Source: Auanema rhodensis
Lineage: Eukaryota; Nematoda; Chromadorea; Rhabditida; Rhabditidae
Assembly (NCBI GenBank): GCA_964057225.1
Contig: OZ059897.1
Location: forward strand, 20,646,001 to 20,710,000
DNA length: 64,000 nucleotides
Reading direction: 5' to 3'
Part shown: positions 1-13,336 of the stretch, in pieces
How positions within the stretch are numbered: position 1 is the first letter of the stretch
How the letters are laid out: the number at the start of each line of letters is the position of its first letter
Made by a program: the position numbers and the translations under genes
The notes under the pieces: model-generated
The model's input: only the letters and a program-made list of their open reading frames with translations
Told to the model about the DNA's origin: nothing
The model's database searches: none

Positions 1-351
1 CATCGAATGCACTATACTACATTGAGAAACGCTTAATACAAAAATTAGTTATGATCGTTTGAAAAATGATGCATTAGTGTATGTTGAGTTTCCATGTACA
101 CTCAACATTGCTTCCAAAAACATTTTGACAAAAATTTTTTCGAAAAATTTCAAAATAATTTAGCAAAAAGTAGATGTTTTTAGATTCCTTTTTTCAAGGC
201 AAAGACGATGGACAATGTTATTCAACGAAAAAATTATTTCTTCAGGGTGAAAATCGAGGATATAAGTGTGAACTTATATCAGTTGATATCTCGGTGCATT
301 TTTAAGCTAGCGCAAATCTGATAACACAGATCGACGCAGCTTGAGAATCCG

Positions 352-1755
352 CATCGAATGCACTATACTACATTGAGAAACGCTTAATACAAAAATTAGT
401 TATGATCGTTTGAAAAATGATGCATTAGTGTATGTTGAGTTTCCATGTACACTCAACATTGCTTCCAAAAACATTTTGACAAAAATTTTTTCGAAAAATT
501 TCAAAATAATTTAGCAAAAAGTAGATGTTTTTAGATTCCTTTTTTCAAGGCAAAGACGATGGACAATGTTATTTAACGAAAAAATTAATTCTTCAGGGTG
601 AAAATCGAGGATATAAGTGTAAACTTATATCAGTTGATATCTCGGTGCATTTTTAAGCTAGCGCAAATATGATAACACAGATCGACGCAGCTTAAAAATC
701 CGCATCGAATGCACTATACTACATTGAGAAACGCTTAATACAAAAATTAGTTATGATCGTTTGAAAAATGATGCATTAGTGTATGTTGAGTTTCCATGTA
801 CACTCAACATTGCTTCCAAAAACATTTTGACAAAGATTTTTTCGAAAAATTTCAAAATAATTTAGCAAAAAGTAGATGTTTTTAGATTCCTTTTTTCAAG
901 GCAAAGACGATGGACAATGTTATTTAACGAAAAAATTAATTCTTTAGGGTGAAAATCGAGGATATAAGTGTAAACTTATATCAGTTGATATCTCGGTGCA
1001 TTTTTAAGCTAGCGCAAATCTGATAACACAGATCGACGCAGCTTAAAAATTCGCATCGAATGCACTATACTACATTGAGAAACGCTTAATACAAAAATTA
1101 GTTATGATCGTTTGAAAAATGATGCATTAGTGTATGTTGAGTTTCCATGTACACTCAACATTGCTTCCAAAAACATTTTGACAAAAATTTTTTCGAAAAA
1201 TTTCAAAATAATTTAGCAAAAAGTAGATGTTTTTAGATTCCTTTTTTCTAAGCAAAGACGATGGACAATGTTATTTAACGAAAAAATTAATTCTTCAGTG
1301 TGAAAATCGAGGATATAAGTGTAAACTTATATCAGTTGATATCTCGGTGCATTTTTAAGCTAGCGCAAATCTGATAACACAGATCGACGCAGCTTAAAAA
1401 TCCGCATCTAATGCACTATACTACATTGAGAAACGCTTAATACAAAAATTAGTTATGATCGTTTGAAAAATGATGCATTAGTGTATGTTGAGTTTCCATG
1501 TACACTCAACATTGCTTCCAAAAACATTTTGACAAAAATTTTTTCGAAAAATTTCAAAATAATTTAGCAAAAAGTAGATGTTTTTAGATTCCTTTTTTCA
1601 AGGCAAAGACGATGGACAATGTTATTTAACGAAAAAATTAATTCTTCAGGGTGAAAATCGAGGATATAAGTGTAAACTTATATCAGTTGATATCTCGGTG
1701 CATTTTTAAGCTAGCGCAAATCTGATAACACAGATCGACGCAGCTTAAAAATCCG
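352..1755. repeat. 4-unit block (units 2-5), copy 1 of 2
   Basis: Four successive units share a series of rare marks with units 15-18 at 4915-6318: gcgcaaatatg (661 and 5224), caaagatttt (831 and 5394), ttctaagc near 1249 and 5812, cagtgtgaaaa near 1297 and 5860, and catctaatg (1405 and 5968). The offset is 4563 bp, exactly 13 monomers. The match stops at units 1 and 6, whose variant sets differ from units 14 and 19. Confidence 0.9.
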
Positions 1756-2106
1756 CATCGAATGCACTATACGACATTGAGAAACGCTTAATACAAAAAT
1801 TAGTTATGATCGTTTGAAAAATGATGCATTAGTGTATGTTGAGTTTCCATGTACACTCAACATTGCTTCCAAAAACATTTTGACAAAAATTTTTTCGAAA
1901 AATTTCAAAATAATTTAGCAAAAAGTAGATGTTTTTAGATTCCTTTTTTCAAGGCAAAGACGATGGACAATGTTATTCAACGAAAAAATTAATTCTTCAG
2001 GGTGAAAATCGAGGATATAAGTGTAAACTTATATCAGTTGATATCTTGGTGCATTTTTAAGCTAGCGCAAATCTGATAACACAGATCGACGCAGCTTAAA
2101 AATCCG

Positions 2107-3861
2107 CATCGAATGCACTATACTACATTGAGAAACGCTTAATACAAAAATTAGTTATGATCGTTTGAAAAATGATGCATTAGTGTATGTTGAGTTTCCA
2201 TGTACACTCAACATTGCTTCCAAAAACATTTTGACAAAAATTTTTTCGAAAAATTTCAAAATAATTTAGCAAAAAGTAGATGTTTTTAGATTTCTTTTTT
2301 CAAGGCAAAGACGATGGACGATGTTATTTAACGAAAAAATTAATTCTTCAGGGTGAAAATCGAGGATATAAGTGTAAACTTATATCAGTTGATATCTCGG
2401 TGCATTTTTAAGCTAGCGCGAATCTGATAACACAGATCGACGCAGCTTAAAAATCCGCATCGAATGCACTATACTACATGGAAGAACGCTCAATACAAAA
2501 ATTAGTTATGATCGTTTGAAAAATGATGCATTAGTGTATGTTGAGTTTCCATGTACACTCAACATTGCTTCCAAAAACATTTTGACAAAAATTTTTTCGA
2601 AAAATTTCAAAATAATTTAGCAAAAAGTAAATGTTTTTAGATTCCTTTTCTCAAGGCAAAGACGATGGACAATGTTATTCAACGAAAAAATTAATTCTTC
2701 AGAGTGAAAATCGAGGATATAAGTGTAAACTTATATCAGTTGATATCTTGGTGCATTTTTAAGCTAGCGCAAATCTGATAACACAGATCGACGCAGCTTA
2801 AAAATCCGCATCGAATGCACTATACGACATTGAGAAACGCTTAATACAAAAATTAGTTATGATCGTTTGAAAAATGATGCATTAGTGTATGTTGAGTTTC
2901 CATGTACACTCAACATTGCTTCCAAAAACATTTTGACAAAAATTTTTTCGAAAAATTTCAAAATAATTTAGCAAAAAGTAGATGTTTTTAGATTCCTTTT
3001 TTCAAGGCAAAGACGATGGACAATGTTATTTAACGAAAAAATTAATTCTTCAGGGTGAAAATCGAGGATATAAGTGTAAACTTATATCAGTTGATATCTC
3101 GGTGCATTTTTAAGCTAGCGCAAATCTGATAACACAGATCGACGCAGCTTAAAAATCCGCATCGAATGCACTATACGACATTGAGAAACGCTTAATACAA
3201 AAATTAGTTATGATCGTTTGAAAAATGATGCATTAGTGTATGTTGAGTTTCCATGTACACTCAACATTGCTTCCAAAAACATTTTGACAAAAATTTTTTC
3301 GAAAAATTTCAAAATAATTTAGCAAAAAGTAGATGTTTTTAGATTCCTTTTCTCAAGGCAAAGACGATGGACAATGTTATTCAACGAAAAAATTAATTCT
3401 TCAGGGTGAAAATCGAGGATATAAGTGTAAACTTATATCAGTTGATATCTCGGTGCATTTTTAAGCTAGCGCGAATCTGATAACACAGATCGACGCAGCT
3501 TAAAAATCCGCATCGAATGCACTATACTACATGGAAGAACGCTTAATACAAAAATTAGTTATGATCGTTTGAAAAATGATGCATTAGTGTATGTTGAGTT
3601 TCCATGTACACTCAACATTGCTTCCAAAAACATTTTGACAAAAATTTTTTCGAAAAATTTCAAAATAATTTAGCAAAAAGTAGATGTTTTTAGATTCCTT
3701 TTCTCAAGGCAAAGACGATGGACAATGTTATTCAACGAAAAAATTAATTCTTCAGGGTGAAAATCGAGGATATAAGTGTAAACTTATATCAGTTGATATC
3801 TTGGTGCATTTTTAAGCTAGCGCAAATCTGATAACACAGATCGACGCAGCTTAAAAATCCG
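2107..3861. repeat. 5-unit block (units 7-11), first of three related copies
   Basis: Unit 8 carries aacgctcaata (2485) and cagagtg (2700). The same pair recurs in unit 23 (7750, +5265 bp = 15 monomers) and unit 33 (11258). Flanking units agree at the recurrent sites: unit 7 has T187/G214/G314, unit 9 has G18, unit 10 has G18/C193/G314 and unit 11 has tggaag/C193/T292. Agreement ends at unit 12 against unit 27. Confidence 0.85.
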
Positions 3862-4914
3862 CATCGAATGCACTATACTACATTGAGAAACGCTTAATAC
3901 AAAAATTAGTTATGATCGTTTGAAAAATGATGCATTAGTGTATGTTGAGTTTCCATGTACACTCAACATTGCTTCCAAAAACATTTTGACAAAAATTTTT
4001 TCGAAAAATTTCAAAATAATTTAGCAAAAAGTAGATGTTTTTAGATTTCTTTTTTCAAGGCAAAGACGATGGACGATGTTATTTAACGAAAAAATTAATT
4101 CTTCAGGGTGAAAATCGAGGATATAAGTGTAAACTTATATCAGTTGATATCTCGGTGCATTTTTAAGCTAGCGCGAATCTGATAACACAGATCGACGCAG
4201 CTTAAAAATCCGCATCGAATGCACTATACTACATGGAAGAACGCTTAATACAAAAATTAGTTATGATCGTTTGAAAAATGATGCATTAGTGTATGTTGAG
4301 TTTCCATGTACACTCAACATTGCTTCCAAAAACATTTTGACAAAAATTTTTTCGAAAAATTTCAAAATAATTTAGCAAAAAGTAGATGTTTTTAGATTCC
4401 TTTTCTCAAGGCAAAGACGATGGACAATGTTATTCAACGAAAAAATTAATTCTTCAGGGTGAAAATCGAGGATATAAGTGTAAACTTATATCAGTTGATA
4501 TCTTGGTGCATTTTTAAGCTAGCGCAAATCTGATAACACAGATCGACGCAGCTTAAAAATCCGCATCGAATGCACTATACTACATTGAGAAACGCTTAAT
4601 ACAAAAATTAGTTATGATCGTTTGAAAAATGATGCATTAGTGTATGTTGAGTTTCCATGTACACTCAACATTGCTTCCAAAAACATTTTGACAAAAATTT
4701 TTTCGAAAAATTTCAAAATAATTTAGCAAAAAGTAGATGTTTTTAGATTCCTTTTCTCAAGGCAAAGACGATGGACAATGTTATTCAACGAAAAAATTAA
4801 TTCTTCAGGGTGAAAATCGAGGATATAAGTGTAAACTTATATCAGTTGATATCTTGGTGCATTTTTAAGCTAGCGCAAATCTGATAACACAGATCGACGC
4901 AGCTTAAAAATCCG

Positions 4915-6318
4915 CATCGAATGCACTATACTACATTGAGAAACGCTTAATACAAAAATTAGTTATGATCGTTTGAAAAATGATGCATTAGTGTATGTTG
5001 AGTTTCCATGTACACTCAACATTGCTTCCAAAAACATTTTGACAAAAATTTTTTCGAAAAATTTCAAAATAATTTAGCAAAAAGTAGATGTTTTTAGATT
5101 CCTTTTTTCAAGGCAAAGACGATGGACAATGTTATTTAACGAAAAAATTAATTCTTCAGGGTGAAAATCGAGGATATAAGTGTAAACTTATATCAGTTGA
5201 TATCTCGGTGCATTTTTAAGCTAGCGCAAATATGATAACACAGATCGACGCAGCTTAAAAATCCGCATCGAATGCACTATACTACATTGAGAAACGCTTA
5301 ATACAAAAATTAGTTATGATCGTTTGAAAAATGATGCATTAGTGTATGTTGAGTTTCCATGTACACTCAACATTGCTTCCAAAAACATTTTGACAAAGAT
5401 TTTTTCGAAAAATTTCAAAATAATTTAGCAAAAAGTAGATGTTTTTAGATTCCTTTTTTCAAGGCAAAGACGATGGACAATGTTATTTAACGAAAAAATT
5501 AATTCTTTAGGGTGAAAATCGAGGATATAAGTGTAAACTTATATCAGTTGATATCTCGGTGCATTTTTAAGCTAGCGCAAATCTGATAACACAGATCGAC
5601 GCAGCTTAAAAATTCGCATCGAATGCACTATACTACATTGAGAAACGCTTAATACAAAAATTAGTTATGATCGTTTGAAAAATGATGCATTAGTGTATGT
5701 TGAGTTTCCATGTACACTCAACATTGCTTCCAAAAACATTTTGACAAAAATTTTTTCGAAAAATTTCAAAATAATTTAGCAAAAAGTAGATGTTTTTAGA
5801 TTCCTTTTTTCTAAGCAAAGACGATGGACAATGTTATTTAACGAAAAAATTAATTCTTCAGTGTGAAAATCGAGGATATAAGTGTAAACTTATATCAGTT
5901 GATATCTCGGTGCATTTTTAAGCTAGCGCAAATCTGATAACACAGATCGACGCAGCTTAAAAATCCGCATCTAATGCACTATACTACATTGAGAAACGCT
6001 TAATACAAAAATTAGTTATGATCGTTTGAAAAATGATGCATTAGTGTATGTTGAGTTTCCATGTACACTCAACATTGCTTCCAAAAACATTTTGACAAAA
6101 ATTTTTTCGAAAAATTTCAAAATAATTTAGCAAAAAGTAGATGTTTTTAGATTCCTTTTTTCAAGGCAAAGACGATGGACAATGTTATTTAACGAAAAAA
6201 TTAATTCTTCAGGGTGAAAATCGAGGATATAAGTGTAAACTTATATCAGTTGATATCTCGGTGCATTTTTAAGCTAGCGCAAATCTGATAACACAGATCG
6301 ACGCAGCTTAAAAATCCG
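4915..6318. repeat. 4-unit block (units 15-18), copy 2 of 2
   Basis: This is the partner of 352-1755 at +4563 bp. All the rare marks listed there occur here in the same order, which a single multi-monomer duplication or exchange explains better than independent mutation. Confidence 0.9.
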
Positions 6319-7371
6319 CATCGAATGCACTATACGACATTGAGAAACGCTTAATACAAAAATTAGTTATGATCGTTTGAAAAATGATGCATTAGTGTAT
6401 GTTGAGTTTCCATGTACACTCAACATTGCTTCCAAAAACATTTTGACAAAAATTTTTTCGAAAAATTTCAAAATAATTTAGCAAAAAGTAGATGTTTTTA
6501 GATTCCTTTTCTCAAGGCAAAGACGATGGACAATGTTATTCAACGAAAAAATTAATTCTTCAGGGTGAAAATCGAGGATATAAGTGTAAACTTATATCAG
6601 TTGATATCTCGGTGCATTTTTAAGCTAGCGCGAATCTGATAACACAGATCGACGCAGCTTAAAAATCCGCATCGAATGCACTATACTACATAGAAGAACG
6701 CTTAATACAAAAATTAGTTATGATCGTTTGAAAAATGATGCATTAGTGTATGTTGAGTTTCCATGTACACTCAACATTGCTTCCAAAAACATTTTGACAA
6801 AAATTTTTTCGAAAAATTTCAAAATAATTTAGCAAAAAGTAGATGTTTTTAGATTCCTTTTCTCAAGGCAAAGACGATGGACAATGTTATTCAACGAAAA
6901 AATTAATTCTTCAGGGTGAAAATCGAGGATATAAGTGTAAACTTATATCAGTTGATATCTTGGTGCATTTTTAAGCTAGCGCAAATCTGATAACACAGAT
7001 CGACGCAGCTTAAAAATCCGCATCGAATGCACTATACTACATTGAGAAACGCTTAATACAAAAATTAGTTATGATCGTTTGAAAAATGATGCATTAGTGT
7101 ATGTTGAGTTTCCATGTACACTCAACATTGCTTCCAAAAACATTTTGACAAAAATTTTTTCGAAAAATTTCAAAATAATTTAGCAAAAAGTAGATGTTTT
7201 TAGATTTCTTTTTTCAAGGCAAAGACGATGGACGATGTTATTTAACGAAAAAATTAATTCTTCAGGGTGAAAATCGAGGATATAAGTGTAAACTTATATC
7301 AGTTGATATCTCGGTGCATTTTTAAGCTAGCGCGAATCTGATAACACAGATCGACGCAGCTTAAAAATCCG

Positions 7372-9828
7372 CATCGAATGCACTATACTACATTGAGAAA
7401 CGCTTAATACAGAAATTAGTTATGATCGTTTGAAAAATGATGCATTAGTGTATGTTGAGTTTCCATGTACACTCAACATTGCTTCCAAAAACATTTTGAC
7501 AAAAATTTTTTCGAAAAATTTCAAAATAATTTAGCAAAAAGTAGATGTTTTTAGATTTCTTTTTTCAAGGCAAAGACGATGGACGATGTTATTTAACGAA
7601 AAAATTAATTCTTCAGGGTGAAAATCGAGGATATAAGTGTAAACTTATATCAGTTGATATCTCGGTGCATTTTTAAGCTAGCGCGAATCTGATAACACAG
7701 ATCGACGCAGCTTAAAAATCCGCATCGAATGCACTATACTACATGGAAGAACGCTCAATACAAAAATTAGTTATGATCGTTTGAAAAATGATGCATTAGT
7801 GTATGTTGAGTTTCCATGTACACTCAACATTGCTTCCAAAAACATTTTGACAAAAATTTTTTCGAAAAATTTCAAAATAATTTAGCAAAAAGTAGATGTT
7901 TTTAGATTCCTTTTCTCAAGGCAAAGACGATGGACAATGTTATTCAACGAAAAAATTAATTCTTCAGAGTGAAAATCGAGGATATAAGTGTAAACTTATA
8001 TCAGTTGATATCTTGGTGCATTTTTAAGCTAGCGCAAATCTGATAACACAGATCGACGCAGCTTAAAAATCCGCATCGAATGCACTATACGACATTGAGA
8101 AACGCTTAATACAAAAATTAGTTATGATCGTTTGAAAAATGATGCATTAGTGTATGTTGAGTTTCCATGTACACTCAACATTGCTTCCAAAAACATTTTG
8201 ACAAAAATTTTTTCGAAAAATTTCAAAATAATTTAGCAAAAAGTAGATGTTTTTAGATTCCTTTTTTCAAGGCAAAGACGATGGACAATGTTATTTAACG
8301 AAAAAATTAATTCTTCAGGGTGAAAATCGAGGATATAAGTGTAAACTTATATCAGTTGATATCTCGGTGCATTTTTAAGCTAGCGCAAATCTGATAACAC
8401 AAATCGACGCAGCTTAAAAATCCGCATCGAATGCACTATACGACATTGAGAAACGCTTAATACAAAAATTAGTTATGATCGTTTGAAAAATGATGCATTA
8501 GTGTATGTTGAGTTTCCATGTACACTCAACATTGCTTCCAAAAACATTTTGACAAAAATTTTTTCGAAAAATTTCAAAATAATTTAGCAAAAAGTAGATG
8601 TTTTTAGATTCCTTTTCTCAAGGCAAAGACGATGGACAATGTTATTCAACGAAAAAATTAATTCTTCAGGGTGAAAATCGAGGATATAAGTGTAAACTTA
8701 TATCAGTTGATATCTCGGTGCATTTTTAAGCTAGCGCGAATCTGATAACACAGATCGACGCAGCTTAAAAATCCGCATCGAATGCACTATACTACATGGA
8801 AGAACGCTTAATACAAAAATTAGTTATGATCGTTTGAAAAATGATGCATTAGTGTATGTTGAGTTTCCATGTACACTCAACATTGCTTCCAAAAACATTT
8901 TGACAAAAATTTTTTCGAAAAATTTCAAAATAATTTAGCAAAAAGTAGATGTTTTTAGATTCCTTTTCTCAAGGCAAAGACGATGGACAATGTTATTCAA
9001 CGAAAAAATTAATTCTTCAGGGTGAAAATCGAGGATATAAGTGTAAACTTATATCAGTTGATATCTTGGTGCATTTTTAAGCTAGCGCAAATCTGATAAC
9101 ACAGATCGACGCAGCTTAAAAATCCGCATCGAATGCACTATACTACATTGAGAAACGCTTAATACAAAAATTAGTTATGATCGTTTGAAAAATGATGCAT
9201 TAGTGTATGTTGAGTTTCCATGTACACTCAACATTGCTTCCAAAAACATTTTGACAAAAATTTTTTCGAAAAATTTCAAAATAATTTAGCAAAAAGTAGA
9301 TGTTTTTAGATTCCTTTTCTCAAGGCAAAGACGATGGACAATGTTATTCAACGAAAAAATTAATTCTTCAGGGTGAAAATCGAGGATATAAGTGTAAACT
9401 TATATCAGTTGATATCTCGGTGCATTTTTAAGCTAGCGCGAATCTGATAACACAGATCGACGCAGCTTAAAAATCCGCATCGAATGCACTATACTACATG
9501 GAAGAACGCTTAATACAAAAATTAGTTATGATCGTTTGAAAAATGATGCATTAGTGTATGTTGAGTTTCCATGTACACTCAACATTGCTTCCAAAAACAT
9601 TTTGACAAAAATTTTTTCGAAAAATTTCAAAATAATTTAGCAAAAAGTAGATGTTTTTAGATTCCTTTTCTCAAGGCAAAGACGATGGACAATGTTATTC
9701 AACGAAAAAATTAATTCTTCAGGGTGAAAATCGAGGATATAAGTGTAAACTTATATCAGTTGATATCTTGGTGCATTTTTAAGCTAGCGCAAATCTGATA
9801 ACACAGATCGACGCAGCTTAAAAATCCG
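7372..9828. repeat. 7-unit block (units 22-28), second copy
   Basis: This block repeats at 10880-13336 with an offset of 3508 bp, which is 10 monomers less the 2-bp deletion in unit 30. Shared rare marks are cagaaattag (7410 and 10918), aacgctcaata, cagagtg and cacaaatcg (8398 and 11906). Its first five units also match 2107-3861. Confidence 0.88.
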
Positions 9829-10179
9829 CATCGAATGCACTATACTACATTGAGAAACGCTTAATACAAAAATTAGTTATGATCGTTTGAAAAATGATGC
9901 ATTAGTGTATGTTGAGTTTCCATGTACACTCAACATTGCTTCCAAAAACATTTTGACAAAAATTTTTTCGAAAAATTTCAAAATAATTTAGCAAAAAGTA
10001 GATGTTTTTAGATTTCTTTTTTCAAGGCAAAGACGATGGACGATGTTATTTAACGAAAAAATTAATTCTTCAGGGTGAAAATCGAGGATATAAGTGTAAA
10101 CTTATATCAGTTGATATCTCGGTGCATTTTTAAGCTAGCGCAAATCTGATAACACAGATCGACGCAGCTTAAAAATCCG

Positions 10180-10528
10180 CATCGAATGCACTATACTACA
10201 TTGAGAAACGCTTAATACAAAAATTAGTTATGATCGTTTGAAAAATGATGCATTAGTGTATGTTGAGTTTCCATGTACACTCAACATTGCTTCCAAAAAC
10301 ATTTTGACAAAAATTTTTTCGAAAAATTTCAAAATAATTTAGCAAAAAGTAGATGTTTTTAGATTTCTTTTTTCAAGGCAAAGACGATGGACGATGTTAT
10401 TTAACGAAAAAATTAATTCTTCAGGGTGAAAATCGAGGATATGTGTAAACTTATATCAGTTGATATCTCGGTGCATTTTTAAGCTAGCGCGAATCTGATA
10501 ACACAGATCGACGCAGCTTAAAAATCCG
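10180..10528. repeat. Unit 30, 349 bp, 2-bp deletion in the hairpin arm
   Basis: The usual gatataagtgtaaac reads gatatgtgtaaac at about 10437-10449, so two bases of the left arm of the 9-bp inverted repeat are gone. It is the only unit in the window with this deletion. It shifts the phase by 2 for everything downstream and explains the 3508-bp rather than 3510-bp spacing of the adjacent 10-unit duplication. Confidence 0.93.
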
Positions 10529-10879
10529 CATCGAATGCACTATACTACATTGAGAAACGCTTAATACAGAAATTAGTTATGATCGTTTGAAAAATGATGC
10601 ATTAGTGTATGTTGAGTTTCCATGTACACTCAACATTGCTTCCAAAAACATTTTGACAAAAATTTTTTCGAAAAATTTCAAAATAATTTAGCAAAAAGTA
10701 GATGTTTTTAGATTTCTTTTTTCAAGGCAAAGACGATGGACGATGTTATTTAACGAAAAAATTAATTCTTCAGGGTGAAAATCGAGGATATAAGTGTAAA
10801 CTTATATCAGTTGATATCTCGGTGCATTTTTAAGCTAGCGCGAATCTGATAACACAGATCGACGCAGCTTAAAAATCCG

Positions 10880-13336
10880 CATCGAATGCACTATACTACA
10901 TTGAGAAACGCTTAATACAGAAATTAGTTATGATCGTTTGAAAAATGATGCATTAGTGTATGTTGAGTTTCCATGTACACTCAACATTGCTTCCAAAAAC
11001 ATTTTGACAAAAATTTTTTCGAAAAATTTCAAAATAATTTAGCAAAAAGTAGATGTTTTTAGATTTCTTTTTTCAAGGCAAAGACGATGGACGATGTTAT
11101 TTAACGAAAAAATTAATTCTTCAGGGTGAAAATCGAGGATATAAGTGTAAACTTATATCAGTTGATATCTCGGTGCATTTTTAAGCTAGCGCGAATCTGA
11201 TAACACAGATCGACGCAGCTTAAAAATCCGCATCGAATGCACTATACTACATGGAAGAACGCTCAATACAAAAATTAGTTATGATCGTTTGAAAAATGAT
11301 GCATTAGTGTATGTTGAGTTTCCATGTACACTCAACATTGCTTCCAAAAACATTTTGACAAAAATTTTTTCGAAAAATTTCAAAATAATTTAGCAAAAAG
11401 TAGATGTTTTTAGATTCCTTTTCTCAAGGCAAAGACGATGGACAATGTTATTCAACGAAAAAATTAATTCTTCAGAGTGAAAATCGAGGATATAAGTGTA
11501 AACTTATATCAGTTGATATCTTGGTGCATTTTTAAGCTAGCGCAAATCTGATAACACAGATCGACGCAGCTTAAAAATCCGCATCGAATGCACTATACGA
11601 CATTGAGAAACGCTTAATACAAAAATTAGTTATGATCGTTTGAAAAATGATGCATTAGTGTATGTTGAGTTTCCATGTACACTCAACATTGCTTCCAAAA
11701 ACATTTTGACAAAAATTTTTTCGAAAAATTTCAAAATAATTTAGCAAAAAGTAGATGTTTTTAGATTCCTTTTTTCAAGGCAAAGACGATGGACAATGTT
11801 ATTTAACGAAAAAATTAATTCTTCAGGGTGAAAATCGAGGATATAAGTGTAAACTTATATCAGTTGATATCTCGGTGCATTTTTAAGCTAGCGCAAATCT
11901 GATAACACAAATCGACGCAGCTTAAAAATCCGCATCGAATGCACTATACGACATTGAGAAACGCTTAATACAAAAATTAGTTATGATCGTTTGAAAAATG
12001 ATGCATTAGTGTATGTTGAGTTTCCATGTACACTCAACATTGCTTCCAAAAACATTTTGACAAAAATTTTTTCGAAAAATTTCAAAATAATTTAGCAAAA
12101 AGTAGATGTTTTTAGATTCCTTTTCTCAAGGCAAAGACGATGGACAATGTTATTCAACGAAAAAATTAATTCTTCAGGGTGAAAATCGAGGATATAAGTG
12201 TAAACTTATATCAGTTGATATCTCGGTGCATTTTTAAGCTAGCGCGAATCTGATAACACAGATCGACGCAGCTTAAAAATCCGCATCGAATGCACTATAC
12301 TACATGGAAGAACGCTTAATACAAAAATTAGTTATGATCGTTTGAAAAATGATGCATTAGTGTATGTTGAGTTTCCATGTACACTCAACATTGCTTCCAA
12401 AAACATTTTGACAAAAATTTTTTCGAAAAATTTCAAAATAATTTAGCAAAAAGTAGATGTTTTTAGATTCCTTTTCTCAAGGCAAAGACGATGGACAATG
12501 TTATTCAACGAAAAAATTAATTCTTCAGGGTGAAAATCGAGGATATAAGTGTAAACTTATATCAGTTGATATCTTGGTGCATTTTTAAGCTAGCGCAAAT
12601 CTGATAACACAGATCGACGCAGCTTAAAAATCCGCATCGAATGCACTATACTACATTGAGAAACGCTTAATACAAAAATTAGTTATGATCGTTTGAAAAA
12701 TGATGCATTAGTGTATGTTGAGTTTCCATGTACACTCAACATTGCTTCCAAAAACATTTTGACAAAAATTTTTTCGAAAAATTTCAAAATAATTTAGCAA
12801 AAAGTAGATGTTTTTAGATTCCTTTTCTCAAGGCAAAGACGATGGACAATGTTATTCAACGAAAAAATTAATTCTTCAGGGTGAAAATCGAGGATATAAG
12901 TGTAAACTTATATCAGTTGATATCTCGGTGCATTTTTAAGCTAGCGCGAATCTGATAACACAGATCGACGCAGCTTAAAAATCCGCATCGAATGCACTAT
13001 ACTACATGGAAGAACGCTTAATACAAAAATTAGTTATGATCGTTTGAAAAATGATGCATTAGTGTATGTTGAGTTTCCATGTACACTCAACATTGCTTCC
13101 AAAAACATTTTGACAAAAATTTTTTCGAAAAATTTCAAAATAATTTAGCAAAAAGTAGATGTTTTTAGATTCCTTTTCTCAAGGCAAAGACGATGGACAA
13201 TGTTATTCAACGAAAAAATTAATTCTTCAGGGTGAAAATCGAGGATATAAGTGTAAACTTATATCAGTTGATATCTTGGTGCATTTTTAAGCTAGCGCAA
13301 ATCTGATAACACAGATCGACGCAGCTTAAAAATCCG
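10880..13336. repeat. 7-unit block (units 32-38), third copy
   Basis: This is the partner of 7372-9828 at +3508 bp and, for its first five units, of 2107-3861. The order of variants from unit 32 to unit 38 repeats that of units 22-28. The next units (29 and 39) differ at offset 314, and units 30 and 40 differ at 23-27, which ends the block. Confidence 0.88.
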